From NCBI RefSeq assembly GCF_013377085.1, contig NZ_JACAAX010000003.1, positions 186,001 to 250,000 of the forward strand: a DNA stretch of 64,000 nucleotides, given 5' to 3'. Under the pieces are notes generated by a model, which ran no database searches, was not told the origin of the DNA, and was given only the letters and a program-made list of their open reading frames with translations. Below are positions 46,255 through 55,420 of this stretch, piece by piece. Position 1 is the stretch's first letter. Each line of letters starts with the position of its first letter. Source of the stretch: Rhodoplanes sp. (GTDB lineage: Bacteria; Pseudomonadota; Alphaproteobacteria; Rhizobiales; Xanthobacteraceae). Made by a program: the position numbers and the translations under genes.

Positions 46255-46626
46255 TTACGTCGTTCCCTTCTTCTGCTTGTCGAGCCGGGCGATATGCGCA
46301 CTGTAACGCTTGTCGGCCTTGGCGATCAGGGACCGGTAGAACCGTTTCGAACTCACGCCCGCCTTGTCGCCGGCGATGAGAATAATCGCGCTGCGACGAG
46401 GATCGAACGCGAAAGCGATCCGCCAGGCACCGCCGGCTGCGTCGAACCGCAGCTCCTTCATGTTCGCGTGGACGGAGCCGGCCAGCGTGTCCACATGAGG
46501 GCGACCCAGGCCGGGGCCATATTCCGCGAGCAGCTTCGCAGAGGCGAGCAGCGCATCCTGGACCGCCTCGGCCAGCTTCTGGAACTCCGGATCGAAGGCG
46601 TCGTCGAAGACGACTGTCCACGCCAT
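46255..46626 (-). CDS. HigB/RelE-superfamily toxin (Gp49-like)
   Basis: 123 residues, matching the phage-derived Gp49-like (DUF891) group of RelE-fold toxins: LGRPHVDTLAGSVHANMKEL, then RIAFAFDPRRSAIILIAGDK and RFYRSLIAKADKRYSAHI. Relatives are ribosome-dependent mRNA endonucleases. The start ATG 46626 abuts a palindromic operator. Intact in length, with no frameshift seen, so the system may be active. Confidence 0.88.
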   Translation of the reverse strand: MAWTVVFDDAFDPEFQKLAEAVQDALLASAKLLAEYGPGLGRPHVDTLAGSVHANMKELRFDAAGGAWRIAFAFDPRRSAIILIAGDKAGVSSKRFYRSLIAKADKRYSAHIARLDKQKKGTT

Positions 46627-46646
46627 ATATAGCCTCGAAGCTATAT
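46627..46646 (-). promoter_or_regulatory. Palindromic operator of the toxin-antitoxin operon
   Basis: Perfect inverted repeat ATATAGC-CTCGAA-GCTATAT immediately upstream of the toxin start, expected for HigA-type autorepression. On the minus strand TTGACG (46649-46654) lies 17 bases from TATATA (46625-46630); used as a promoter, this would start transcription inside the toxin gene, so either a leaderless message or another promoter is used. Confidence 0.65.
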
Positions 46647-46702
46647 CGCGTCAACGTTACGCGTCAGTCAGCAGCATACACATTTGTCGTGTGGTTGTGC
46701 CC

Positions 46703-47821
46703 TCACTCCCCCAGCACCAGCAGGCGGTCGGTGGCGATGTCGACCGCGACCGCCGTGTCGACGTCGAGCCCTTCGGGGGCGGTTCCGTGCGAGAGGTCCA
46801 CCAAAACCTCGGCGCCGCCGGCGACCGCGATGCCGTAGCGCTCGGTCGCCCCCAGGAATTCCATGAAACGGACCTTGCCGTCGAGCCGGGTGCGCCCGGG
46901 CGCGAGCGGGGAGTCGAGGCGCGACAGGATCGCGTGGTGCGGGCGGAACACCAGTTTGGCGCCGGGCGGCATATCGCCCTCCGGGACCCGGCACGCCGGT
47001 AACGGAATCCTTCCCGCCGCGGTCTCGAAGACGCGGGCGGCGCCGTCGCCCCGCACGATGCCGTCGAGCGTGTTGGTGCTGCCGAGGAAGCCGGCGACGA
47101 ACAGGTTTCTGGGGCGGTCGTAGAGCTCGGACGGGGCGCCGACCTGCTGCACGGTGCCGTCCTTCATCACGGCGATGCGGTCGCAGATGGTGTTGGCCTC
47201 CTCCTGGTCGTGGGTGACGAAGATGGCGGTGAGGCCGAGACGCTGCTGCAGCTCGCGCAGCTCGCGGCGGACCTCGCCCCGCAGCTTGGCGTCGAGGTTC
47301 GACAGCGGCTCGTCGAGCAGCAGGACCTTGGGCTCGACCACGATGGTGCGGGCGAGCGCGACGCGCTGCTGCTGGCCGCCGGAGAGCTGCGCCGGCCGTC
47401 GCTTGCCGAGCGCCCCGAGGCCGACCAGGTCGAGCGCCGCGGCGACGCGCTTCACGATCTCCTGGCGCGGCAGCCGCCGCTCCTCCAGCCCGAAGGCGAC
47501 GTTCTGCTCGACCGTCATGTGCGGCCACAGGGCGTAGGACTGGAATACCATGCCGACGTCGCGCTTCCACGGCGGCAGATCCGAGACGTCGCGCCCGGCG
47601 ATCAGCACGCGGCCGCGGTCGGCCTGGTTGAAGCCGGCGATGAGCCGCAACAGCGTGGTCTTGCCGCAGCCCGACGGCCCCAGGAACGCGAAGAACTCGC
47701 CCGGCCGAATTTTCAGGTCGACGTCGCGCAGCACATGGTTGGTCCCGTACCACAGGTCGACATGCTCGATGGCGATGTCGACCGAGGGCGTCGTAGGAAT
47801 CGCGGCGGGCAGGGCGGTCAT
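46703..47821 (-). CDS. ABC transporter ATPase, FbpC/PotA type
   Basis: 372 residues. Walker A GPSGCGKTT (48-56), signature LSGGQQQR, Walker B VLLLDEP, H-loop FVTHDQEE. The C-terminal 130 residues form a TOBE/OB regulatory domain (FRPHHAILSR, then GKVRFMEFLGATERY), typical of Fe3+, spermidine or phosphonate importers. It overlaps the permease stop by 4 bases (ATGA). Last gene of the importer operon. Confidence 0.93.
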   Translation of the reverse strand: MTALPAAIPTTPSVDIAIEHVDLWYGTNHVLRDVDLKIRPGEFFAFLGPSGCGKTTLLRLIAGFNQADRGRVLIAGRDVSDLPPWKRDVGMVFQSYALWPHMTVEQNVAFGLEERRLPRQEIVKRVAAALDLVGLGALGKRRPAQLSGGQQQRVALARTIVVEPKVLLLDEPLSNLDAKLRGEVRRELRELQQRLGLTAIFVTHDQEEANTICDRIAVMKDGTVQQVGAPSELYDRPRNLFVAGFLGSTNTLDGIVRGDGAARVFETAAGRIPLPACRVPEGDMPPGAKLVFRPHHAILSRLDSPLAPGRTRLDGKVRFMEFLGATERYGIAVAGGAEVLVDLSHGTAPEGLDVDTAVAVDIATDRLLVLGE

Positions 47822-49566
47822 CCGGTGGCTCCGGGCACGGCCGGGCCGGCGCCGGCACGGCTCTGCCGGCGGTGCTGGCGCTCGACCACGAGATGGGACA
47901 GCAACGTGCAGATCGCCACCAGCACCACGGCGATGACGCCGAGCGCCGCGCCCGGCCCGCGGCCCGCCGGCGACTGCATGAAGACATAGAGTCCGTAGGC
48001 GAGCGGCGCGTCGGAGTTCGACTGCACCAGCATCAGGGTGGCGGCGAGCTCGACCGAGGCGGTGGCGAAGCTCGAGATGAAGCCGGCCAGCATGCCGCCC
48101 GAGATCAGCGGCACGACGACGCGGCGGATGGTGCGTGCCTTGGTGGCGCCGAGATTCTCGGCCGCCTCCTCGAGCGACACCGAGATCTGCTGGAGCGCGG
48201 CGTAGCAGGCGCGTAGCGCATAGGGCAGGCGGCGCACCGCCAGCGCCAGCACGATGACGATCCACAGCGTGGCGAGCGGCACGCCGCCGACATCGATGCC
48301 GTAGAAGGTGCGCAGATAGCCGATGCCGACCACCACGCCCGGCACCGCGACGGCCGCCATCGCGGTCCAGTCGAGCCACTGGCGTCCGGGCAGCGTCGTG
48401 CGCAGCACCAGGTAGGCGATGGCGGCGCCGAGCACGACGTCGATGAGACCGGCAAGCGACGCATAGAGCAGCGTGTTGGTGATGTAGACCGACGAGTCGC
48501 CGAACACGCGGGCGTAATGGGCGAGCGTGAAGCCGTCCGGCAGCGGGCTGTAGGACCACACGGTGGCCAGCGACAGCATCAGCAGCGCCGCGTGCGGGGC
48601 GAGCACCAACATGAGGATCAGCGTCACCACGACCCAGGCGATAGCGTGTTCGGCGGGGCGCAGCGCACGCCTGGCGAGCCCGCCGCCGCCGCGCTGAACG
48701 GTGGCGTAGTCGCGCCCGCGCATGGCCAGCGTCGACAGCATCACGGCCGACACCGACAGGAGAACCAGCACGACCGAGATCACGTAGCCCATCGGGTCGG
48801 CGATGCCGATCGAGGTGATGCGCAGGTACGCCTGCGGCGCCAGCATGTCCTTGACGTTGAGGAGGAGCGGCGTGGCGAGATCGTCGAACACCTTGACGAA
48901 GACCAGCGAGGCGCCGGCCATGTAGCCAGGCATGGCGAGGGGGAAGACGATGCGGCGGAACAGCCGCAGGCCCGAGCTGCCGAGGTTTTGCGCCGCCTCC
49001 TCCATGCTGCGGTCGATGGTGCGCAGCGCGGTCGAGAGGTTGATCAGGATGAACGGAAAATAGTGCACGCCCTCGACGAAGATGACGCCGTTCAGGCCCT
49101 CCATGAACGGGATTTCGATGTCGAGCCAGTCGCCGAGCAGGAGGTTGATGCTGCCGCTGCGGCCGAAGAAGAGCTGCATGGCGACGGCGCCGACGAAGGG
49201 CGGCATGATCAGCGGCAAAAAGCCGAGCGTCTGCACCAGCGCGGCGCCGCGGAACTCGAACCGCGTGGTGACGACGGCGAGCGGCAGTGCCAGCGCGGTC
49301 GCGAGCAGCACCGTCATCACGGCCGCATAGATCGAGTTCCAGGTCGAGCGGACCAGGAGGTCGGTGCGGGCGAAGTCGACGAAGTTCACCAGCGTGAAGT
49401 CGCCCGTGCCCTTCTCGGTGAAGGCGACGTAGACCACGGTCCCGACCGGGATCACCAGCGCCACCAGCAGGAAGGCCGCAATGGCGATCGCCGCGGCCCA
49501 TTGGCCGGGCGTCGCCGTCGCGGCGGTCTTTGCGCGCGCGGGTGCGGTGGGCAAGGCGAGGGTCAT
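47818..49566 (-). CDS. ABC transporter permease, double-length FbpB type
   Basis: 582 residues with about twelve membrane helices in two six-helix halves, each with an EAA loop (EEAAQNLGSSGLRLFRRIVFP and EEAAENLGATKARTIRRVVV). This fused form is usual for AfuB/FbpB and 2-aminoethylphosphonate importers. ATG 49566 (MTLALPTAP) is called; GTG 49608 would add 14 residues and is possible. A 150-base palindromic repeat lies between it and the receptor gene. Confidence 0.92.
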   Translation of the reverse strand: MTLALPTAPARAKTAATATPGQWAAAIAIAAFLLVALVIPVGTVVYVAFTEKGTGDFTLVNFVDFARTDLLVRSTWNSIYAAVMTVLLATALALPLAVVTTRFEFRGAALVQTLGFLPLIMPPFVGAVAMQLFFGRSGSINLLLGDWLDIEIPFMEGLNGVIFVEGVHYFPFILINLSTALRTIDRSMEEAAQNLGSSGLRLFRRIVFPLAMPGYMAGASLVFVKVFDDLATPLLLNVKDMLAPQAYLRITSIGIADPMGYVISVVLVLLSVSAVMLSTLAMRGRDYATVQRGGGGLARRALRPAEHAIAWVVVTLILMLVLAPHAALLMLSLATVWSYSPLPDGFTLAHYARVFGDSSVYITNTLLYASLAGLIDVVLGAAIAYLVLRTTLPGRQWLDWTAMAAVAVPGVVVGIGYLRTFYGIDVGGVPLATLWIVIVLALAVRRLPYALRACYAALQQISVSLEEAAENLGATKARTIRRVVVPLISGGMLAGFISSFATASVELAATLMLVQSNSDAPLAYGLYVFMQSPAGRGPGAALGVIAVVLVAICTLLSHLVVERQHRRQSRAGAGPAVPGATG

Positions 49567-49617
49567 GAAGCGGCTTGGGTTGATGTCCAGGACGCGGCGA
49601 TCCGGCACGGAGCAGTT

Positions 49618-49767
49618 CCCTCTCCCCGTTTACGGGGAGAGGGTGGCTCGCCGCGAAGCGGCGGGACGGGTGAGGGGGCGTCTCGTGGATACGGAGGCGC
49701 CCCCTCACCCGACGTCCGCGCTGAACGCGCGAACGTCGACCTCTCCCCGCGAGCGGGGAGAGGTGAA
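49618..49767. repeat. Palindromic repeat, family D copy 1, inside the importer operon
   Basis: Left part CTCTCCCCGTTTACGGGGAG with GCGGGACGGGTGAGGGGGCG, mirrored by CGCCCCCTCACCCG and CTCTCCCCGCGAGCGGGGAG. It can fold into a long cruciform. It lies between the solute-binding gene and the permease gene of one operon. Related copy at 58252-58390. Confidence 0.88.
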
Positions 49768-49795
49768 GATCGCGCCAGCATGAGATCGCGCCTCG

Positions 49796-51112
49796 TCACT
49801 TCGCCAGCCGCGCCGCCTCGTCGGCCTTCGCCTTGGCGCTGGCGTAGTGGTCGCGGGCAAAGCCGGCCCAGCGGTTCTCCAGCTCGGCCTGGCGGGCGCC
49901 CTTCTCCTTGGCCCCCGTGAAGGCCCCGGCGATCTCGGGCGAGGCTGCCTCGGTGGCGCTCAACGGCACGGCGGCGACGAGATCGCGGGCCTCCTTCACC
50001 AGGGCGCGGGCCTTCGCATTGTCGGTCTTGGCGAGGGCCGCCTCGGCCTCGTGGATCGCCTTGGTGGCGGCCTTGAGGTTGTCGAGCTGGAACGTGATGG
50101 TCTGGTCGAACAGCGCATCGACCACATTGGTGCGCTTCTCCGACACGTCCGGATCGAATTTCACCCGCGACCCCAGCGACGGATCCTTGAACGGGTTGGG
50201 ATAGTCGGCCGGTGCCTTGGCGTAGGTCGCCGGGTTGACGGGCAGGCGCCGGATGCTCGGCTCGAGCAGCACCTCCTGGCCCTTGTCCGACAGCAGGAAC
50301 TCGATGAAGGCCTCGGCGCCGGCGCGGTTGGGCGCATTGGCGACGATGCCGACATTGGCCGGCACGATCGTGGTGATGCTCGGATAGACGAACTTCACCG
50401 GGAAGCCGGCGGCCTGCGCCGAGAAGCCGAAGAAGTCGATGACGATGCCGACGCCGACCTGGCCGGAATTGACCGCCTCCGGCACGCCGAAGGAGCGCTC
50501 GGTGACCTGGCGGAAGTTGCCGGCCATCTCCTTGATGGTACGCCAGCCCTGGTCCCAGCCCTCGCCCTGCAGCACGGTCTCGATGGTGAGATGGGTGGTG
50601 CCGGAGCGCGACGGGGCCGCGATCGCCACGTGATCGAAGAACACCGGCTTGGCGAGGTCGCTCCACTCCTTCGGATCGGGCAGCTTGTTGGCCCGCGCGT
50701 AGCGGGTGTTCCACATGATGCCGTAGCCCGATGCGGCGAAGCCGAAATAGAAGCCCTCGGGATCGTTGATCGGGAAGGCTCCGATCTTGTCCGGGATGCC
50801 GGTCGCGTTGATCTGGTACTTCGCCAGCAGGCCCTTGCCCTTCAGCACCTCGAAGGCGTCCGGGGCCGAAGCCCAGAACAGGTCGACCTGGTTCTTGGCC
50901 CGGGTCTCCTCGATGTATTTCACGCCCGCATTGGTGTTGCGGTTCTGCACCTCGAGCGTGAAGGCGGGGGCGGCCTGCTCGAAGGCCTTCTTCACCGGAT
51001 CGGTCACGTCCTTGGAGAACGAGGTCACGACGGTGACGCGGGACGGCGCCTGCGCCGCCGCCGACCCGGCGACCGCGAGCGAGAGGCCGAGAACGACGAG
51101 CAATCGGATCAT
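49796..51112 (-). CDS. ABC transporter substrate-binding protein, AfuA/FbpA-like
   Basis: 438 residues. Signal peptide 1-21 (IRLLVVLGLSLAVAGSAAAQ). Binding-protein fold with VVTSFSKDVTDPVKKAFEQA, QVDLFWASAPDAFEVLKG and FGVPEAVNSGQVGVGIVIDF, the group including Fe3+ and phosphonate receptors. The C-terminal 80 residues (LDNLKAATKAIHEAEAALAK onward) form an Ala/Lys-rich helical tail longer than usual. ATG 51112 is chosen because the signal starts there. Conserved Tyr pairs of true ferric receptors are not evident, so the ligand is open. Confidence 0.9.
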   Translation of the reverse strand: MIRLLVVLGLSLAVAGSAAAQAPSRVTVVTSFSKDVTDPVKKAFEQAAPAFTLEVQNRNTNAGVKYIEETRAKNQVDLFWASAPDAFEVLKGKGLLAKYQINATGIPDKIGAFPINDPEGFYFGFAASGYGIMWNTRYARANKLPDPKEWSDLAKPVFFDHVAIAAPSRSGTTHLTIETVLQGEGWDQGWRTIKEMAGNFRQVTERSFGVPEAVNSGQVGVGIVIDFFGFSAQAAGFPVKFVYPSITTIVPANVGIVANAPNRAGAEAFIEFLLSDKGQEVLLEPSIRRLPVNPATYAKAPADYPNPFKDPSLGSRVKFDPDVSEKRTNVVDALFDQTITFQLDNLKAATKAIHEAEAALAKTDNAKARALVKEARDLVAAVPLSATEAASPEIAGAFTGAKEKGARQAELENRWAGFARDHYASAKAKADEAARLAK

Positions 51113-51395
51113 GAACGGGGACTCACCTGGATGGCGATCTGGGCCGGGCCTCGCCCGGGCCGACCGGAGCATAGCCGCGAACCGGAGCGCGGTCACGGGC
51201 GCTCGCACCCACCGTCGCCAAGACAAGTGCCATCGCGGTGGGCCGGAGCGGCTCCCCGATCTCCGCTCGTTCCCGCGCAAGCGGGAATCCAGCTTTTCTT
51301 GCCCCTGGGTCCCCGCCTTCGCGCTACGGGATGCACAGATCTCGTTTTGTCGAGACCATCTGGTGGTACGGCAAAAAGAGCGCCTTCCCCACCGT
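51113..51395. other. Gap with worn repeat sequences
   Basis: 283 bases upstream of the binding-protein gene. It contains a tight hairpin TTCCCGC-GCAA-GCGGGAA (51270-51287) and further repeat-like stretches (GGGTCCCCGCCTTCG). No gene is seen. The importer promoter should be in the left part. Confidence 0.5.
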
Positions 51396-51547
51396 CGTCA
51401 TCGCCGGGCTTGACCCGGCGATCCATCATCCTGCGAACAAAGCATTTTTGCGAAAATCGATGGATGCGCGGGTCGAGCCCGCGCATGACGCTCTCATGCA
51501 TGGCAAGCGATGTGTGCATCCCGTAGCGCCTTCGCGGGGACGAGCGG
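51396..51547. repeat. Compound palindromic repeat, family C copy 2
   Basis: Reverse-complement match to 33157-33310 over the full length, with the same order: CGCCGGGCTTGACCCGGCG, the GCGAACAAAG spacer, GCGCGGGTCGAGCCCGCGC, then CATGCATGGCAAGCGATGTG and a CGCGGGGACGAGCGG end. Confidence 0.85.
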
Positions 51548-51590
51548 ACGGACAGGGCTCGGTTGCTGGTTCACGCCCGGCCTCGACGCA

Positions 51591-51623
51591 CCGCAAAAGG
51601 AAAGGGCGGCCCGGAGGCCGCCC
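51591..51623 (-). terminator. Rho-independent terminator of cstA-ybdD
   Basis: Perfect stem GGGCGGCC-CGGA-GGCCGCCC (51604-51623) followed on the minus strand by TTTCCTTTTGC, starting 26 bases after the ybdD stop. The best terminator in the window. Confidence 0.8.
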
Positions 51624-51648
51624 CCAAAAGTCCGTCCGGCGGGCCGCT

Positions 51649-51849
51649 TCAGCAGCAGCGGAAACGGCCGCCTTTGCCGAAGGAGTAGCGCGCGTCCTGT
51701 CGCTCCCGGAAGAACTCCTCGTAGGTCATCACGGCCTCGTCGGGATGGGTGACCCGGCGATGCGCCACATAGGTGTCGTAGTCCGGCACCCCGACCATCA
51801 GGCGGGCCGCACGAACGGCCCACCCGGTGATGCCCAGAGTGTCAGGCAT
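51649..51849 (-). CDS. YbdD/YjiX-family small protein
   Basis: 66 residues, the usual companion of CstA-type peptide/pyruvate transporters. Marks: [20 protein letters not shown] and [20 protein letters not shown], ending FRCC. Its ATG 51849 overlaps the cstA stop by 8 bases, so the two are coupled. Role unknown; probably modulates the transporter. Confidence 0.92.
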   Translation of the reverse strand: MPDTLGITGWAVRAARLMVGVPDYDTYVAHRRVTHPDEAVMTYEEFFRERQDARYSFGKGGRFRCC

Positions 51850-53926
51850 GGGCGACCCCGCTGCCCACCGGCGCCCCGACCTCGACGGTCGTGACGCGCG
51901 ACGTGCCGAGCGCCTTCCAGATGCTGACGACGCCGTAGAACACCATGGCGAGCACGACCGCGATGAAGGCGGCCGAGAGCGCGGCGTCGACATAGTCGTT
52001 GAAGACGATGCGGCTCATCTCCTCGATGGTCTTGGCCGGAGCCAGGATCTTGCCCTGGGCCAGCGCATCCCCGAACACCTGGGCATGGGCGATGAAGCCG
52101 ATGCGCGGCGACGGATGGACGAGCTTCTGCATGCCGGCCGTGAGCGTGCAGGCGAGCAGCCACGAGGTCGGCACCAGGGTGACCCAGGCGTAGGCCTGGC
52201 GCTTCATCTTGAACAGCACGACGGTGCACAGCGTGAGAGCGATGCCGGCCAGCATCTGGTTGGAGATGCCGAACAGCGGCCACAGCGTGTTGATGCCGCC
52301 GAGCGGATCGATGACGCCCTGGTACAGGAAGTAGCCCCAGCACATCACCGAAAGGGCCGAGCCGACGAGGTTGTTGGTCCACGACTCGGTGTTCTTGAAG
52401 GCCGGGATCACGCTGCCGATCATGTCCTGGATCATGAAACGGGCGACCCGGGTGCCGGCGTCGACCGTCGTCAGGATGAACAGGGCCTCGAACAGGATGG
52501 CGAAGTGGTACCACACGCCCATCAGGGCCTGGCCGCCGAACATGCCGGACAGGATGTGGGCCATGCCGACCGCGAGCGTCGGGGCGCCGCCGGCGCGCGA
52601 CAGCACCGTCGATTCGCCGACGTCCTTGGCCATCTGGGCCAGCATCTCGGGCGTCACTGCGAAGCCCCAGCCGGAGATGACCTGCGAGGCCTGGCCGACC
52701 GTGGTGCCGATCAGTCCGGCCGGGCTGTTCATGGCGAAGTAGACGCCGGGCTCGATCACGGTGGCGGCGATCAGCGCCATGATGGCGACGAACGACTCCA
52801 TCAGCATGCCGCCGTAGCCGATCAGCCGGATCTGGTTCTCGTTCTCGATCATCTTCGGGGTGGTGCCCGACGCGATCAGCGAGTGGAAGCCGGAAACGGC
52901 GCCGCACGCGATGGTGATGAACAGGAACGGGAACAGGCTGCCCGACCACACCGGGCCGGTGCCGTCGATGAACTTGGTGATGGCCGGCATCTTCAGGTCC
53001 GGCTGCACGATCATGATGCCGATCGCCAGCAGGCAGATGGTGCCGATCTTGAGGAAGGTCGATAGGTAGTCGCGCGGGGCGAGCAGCAGCCACACCGGCA
53101 GCACCGAGGCGACGAAGCCGTAGCCGATGATGGCGAGCGCCAGCGTCTCGCCCTTCCAGTTGAACAGCACGGCGAGCTCGGGCGTCTCGGAGACGGTGCG
53201 GCCGTAGACCAGCGCCGACATCAAGAGGACGAAGCCGATCGCCGACATCTCGCCGATCTTCCCGGGCCGGATGAAGCGGCAGTAGACGCCCATCAGCATG
53301 GCGATCGGGATGGTCGAGACCACCGCGAAGGTGCCCCACGGGCTCCCGGCCAGCGCCTTGACGACCACCAGGGCCAGCACGGCGAGCAGGATGATCATGA
53401 TCAGCAGCACGCCGACCAGGGCGATGCCGCCGGCCACCGGGCCCATCTCGGAGCGGATCATGTCGCCGAGCGAGCGTCCGTCGCGCCGGGTGGACATGAA
53501 CAGCACGATCATGTCCTGCACGGCACCGGCGAAGACCACGCCGGCCAGGATCCACAGCGTGCCGGGCAGGTAGCCCATCTGGGCCGCCAGCACGGGGCCG
53601 ACCAGCGGGCCGGCGCCGGCGATGGCGGCGAAATGGTGCCCGAACAGCACGTATTTGTTGGTCGGAACGTAGTCGAGGCCGTCATTGTGGCGCTGCGCCG
53701 GGGTGAGGCGCGCGGGATCGAGCTGAAGCACCTTCTCGGCGATGAACAGGGCGTAGAACCGATAGGCGATCAGGTAGACGCAGACCGCCGCGACCACCAG
53801 CCACGCAGCGTTGATGCCCTCGCCCCGGCTGAGCGCCACGACTCCGAGGGAGATGGTCCCTATCACGACGATCAGTGCCCAGAGGGCCCAGTGCCCTCTC
53901 GGGTTGCTGCGTACTATAGCAGTCAT
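51842..53926 (-). CDS. cstA: Carbon starvation protein CstA (peptide/pyruvate transporter family)
   Basis: 694 residues with about sixteen membrane helices. Family stretches: [20 protein letters not shown], then [20 protein letters not shown] and [20 protein letters not shown]. Homologues import peptides or pyruvate during carbon limitation. ATG 53926 has an AGGAG ribosome site; upstream in-frame extension is rejected. Its 5' region has repeated ACGCAA boxes, so it is likely regulated. Confidence 0.95.
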   Translation of the reverse strand: MTAIVRSNPRGHWALWALIVVIGTISLGVVALSRGEGINAAWLVVAAVCVYLIAYRFYALFIAEKVLQLDPARLTPAQRHNDGLDYVPTNKYVLFGHHFAAIAGAGPLVGPVLAAQMGYLPGTLWILAGVVFAGAVQDMIVLFMSTRRDGRSLGDMIRSEMGPVAGGIALVGVLLIMIILLAVLALVVVKALAGSPWGTFAVVSTIPIAMLMGVYCRFIRPGKIGEMSAIGFVLLMSALVYGRTVSETPELAVLFNWKGETLALAIIGYGFVASVLPVWLLLAPRDYLSTFLKIGTICLLAIGIMIVQPDLKMPAITKFIDGTGPVWSGSLFPFLFITIACGAVSGFHSLIASGTTPKMIENENQIRLIGYGGMLMESFVAIMALIAATVIEPGVYFAMNSPAGLIGTTVGQASQVISGWGFAVTPEMLAQMAKDVGESTVLSRAGGAPTLAVGMAHILSGMFGGQALMGVWYHFAILFEALFILTTVDAGTRVARFMIQDMIGSVIPAFKNTESWTNNLVGSALSVMCWGYFLYQGVIDPLGGINTLWPLFGISNQMLAGIALTLCTVVLFKMKRQAYAWVTLVPTSWLLACTLTAGMQKLVHPSPRIGFIAHAQVFGDALAQGKILAPAKTIEEMSRIVFNDYVDAALSAAFIAVVLAMVFYGVVSIWKALGTSRVTTVEVGAPVGSGVAHA

Positions 53927-53989
53927 TGGATTCTCCTGATCCGGATCCCGCGCGAGCAGACGATCGCTGCCGCAATCAGCACTCACGAC

Positions 53990-54114
53990 ACGCAATAAAC
54001 GTTCGGAGTTGCGGAGTATCAAGAAAGGAGAAAAGTACCTAGTCGGACGAGTCCTTACGGTGCGTTACGATGGTGTCCTAATATTGCGTTAGGTCCTGAA
54101 ACAACGCAATTTTT
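53990..54114. promoter_or_regulatory. cstA upstream region with repeated ACGCAA boxes and a hairpin
   Basis: ACGCAAT at 53990-53996, TGCGTTA at 54061-54067, ATTGCGTT at 54083-54090 and AACGCAAT at 54103-54110. The last two form a perfect 8-base inverted repeat with a 12-base spacer, followed on the plus strand by TTTTT, so it may also act as a terminator for rightward transcripts. Regulator unknown. Confidence 0.5.
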
Positions 54115-54278
54115 CGTTATCGGCAACCCTGGCGTGTGTGTGCGGCGCGGTTGTCGCCCAAAGGGCCGGGCGGAACACTCCGGCCCCCGCCGAAACCCTC
54201 GACGGCCTCGCCGCGAATCGGGCGGGCTCGGTTTGGTCGCCCGCCGGCCCGCGCGCGAGGGCGGACGAGAGCGGCGTC

Positions 54279-55007
54279 TCAGCCGAACCGGACCGAGACC
54301 TCGCCCAGCGGGTCGAGGGCGTGCTCGAGCAGCCGGTCCTCCGCGGTCAGCATCAGGGGCGCCGTGATCGAGCCGGCGATGATCACGTCGCCGGCCCGCA
54401 ACGTCTCGCCGAGGGCCGCCAGCGTGTCGGCGACATGGCGCACGATCATGGGAAGCCGGCCGGTGTTCGCCGTGACGTCCGCGGGCGCCGGGATCGGGGC
54501 ACCGTTGCGCCGCACCGTCGAGACGAGCCCGTCCGTGGCGCCGCCCGGTCGCGGTTGCCGCGGCCCGAAGACGACGTGGCGCTGGAAGATATTGCCGGAC
54601 AGGATCGCCTCGGGATCGTCCAGGGGCGCGAAGTCGGCGAGCTCGAAGGCGGGGCCGAGCGCCGCGATGGCGGCTGCCGCCGCAGCCTCGTCGCCGCCGC
54701 CCGGGAGATCCGTCCCGATCTCGACCGCGATCTCCGGCTCGGCGACCGGCATGGCGAAGCCGGCGAGCGACACGGTCCCGCCCGAGGCCACCACGGCGCG
54801 CTCGAGCAGGAAGCCGACCAGCGGCGCCGCGATGCCGAGCTTGGCGAGCCCGGCCGCGCTGCCGAACCCGACCTTCCAGCCGATCGGCCGGAAGCCTTCG
54901 GCGAGTGCGGTCTTGCGCAGACCCATCTGGGCCGCCATGCCGCGGGCGAGCCGCGGGTCGGCGAGCGGCCCGGCGCCGGGCGGCCTGCCGCCGAGGGACC
55001 CGCTCAT
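54279..55007 (-). CDS. 2-keto-4-pentenoate hydratase / FAH-family protein
   Basis: 242 residues. MhpD-like fold: GFRPIGWKVGFGSAA, the metal-binding PVAEPEIAVEIGTDL, and a late GDVIIAGSITAPL. Such enzymes add water to 2-hydroxypentadienoates or related enols in aromatic meta-cleavage and related pathways. It overlaps the upstream cupin gene by 4 bases and is third in a minus-strand operon with a cupin and a beta-hydroxyacid dehydrogenase. Confidence 0.85.
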   Translation of the reverse strand: MSGSLGGRPPGAGPLADPRLARGMAAQMGLRKTALAEGFRPIGWKVGFGSAAGLAKLGIAAPLVGFLLERAVVASGGTVSLAGFAMPVAEPEIAVEIGTDLPGGGDEAAAAAAIAALGPAFELADFAPLDDPEAILSGNIFQRHVVFGPRQPRPGGATDGLVSTVRRNGAPIPAPADVTANTGRLPMIVRHVADTLAALGETLRAGDVIIAGSITAPLMLTAEDRLLEHALDPLGEVSVRFG

Positions 55008-55420
55008 CGCTTGCCCTCCGCCGGCTTCTCGGGGCTCTCGTAGCCGGAGTCGGCGATCGAGCCGGCGCCCATCCAGCCCCACACGAGCACGACGTCGCTG
55101 TCGGACGTGTTGTTGAAGCCGTGCCAGCAGCCGCGCGGCGAATAGACGACGTCGCCCTTGGCCGAAGCCTCCAGGCCCTTCTCGGTGATGATGTGGCCCT
55201 TGCCCTCGAGCACGATGAAGAACTCGTCGCAATTGCGGTGGCGATGGCACTCGTGGCTGGCGCCGGGCTTGAGCACGGTCCAGCCGACGACGTTGTCGGC
55301 GCCGGCGGACTTCTTGTCGATCAGGAACTGGACCCGCATGTCGATCCAGCCGTCGTCGCGCTTCAGGCCTTGGACCAGCGGCACGTCGGCCATGTTGGTG
55401 CGGAACATCTTGCTCATCAT
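55004..55420 (-). CDS. Cupin-domain protein
   Basis: 138 residues, single cupin. Metal ligands are readable: His56, His59 or His61, and Glu66 in HECHRHRNCDEFFIVLEG, and His100 in SPRGCWHGF. May be an isomerase, dioxygenase or sensor. It lies between the dehydrogenase and hydratase genes with ATGA overlaps on both sides, so it belongs to the same pathway. ATG 55420 follows GGAGGACA. Confidence 0.85.
   Translation of the reverse strand: MMSKMFRTNMADVPLVQGLKRDDGWIDMRVQFLIDKKSAGADNVVGWTVLKPGASHECHRHRNCDEFFIVLEGKGHIITEKGLEASAKGDVVYSPRGCWHGFNNTSDSDVVLVWGWMGAGSIADSGYESPEKPAEGKR

Noticed and set aside
49618-49767. The family D palindrome as a strong transcription terminator
   Set aside because: It lies inside an operon whose permease and ATPase have no other promoter that I can see, and no T-run follows the stem.
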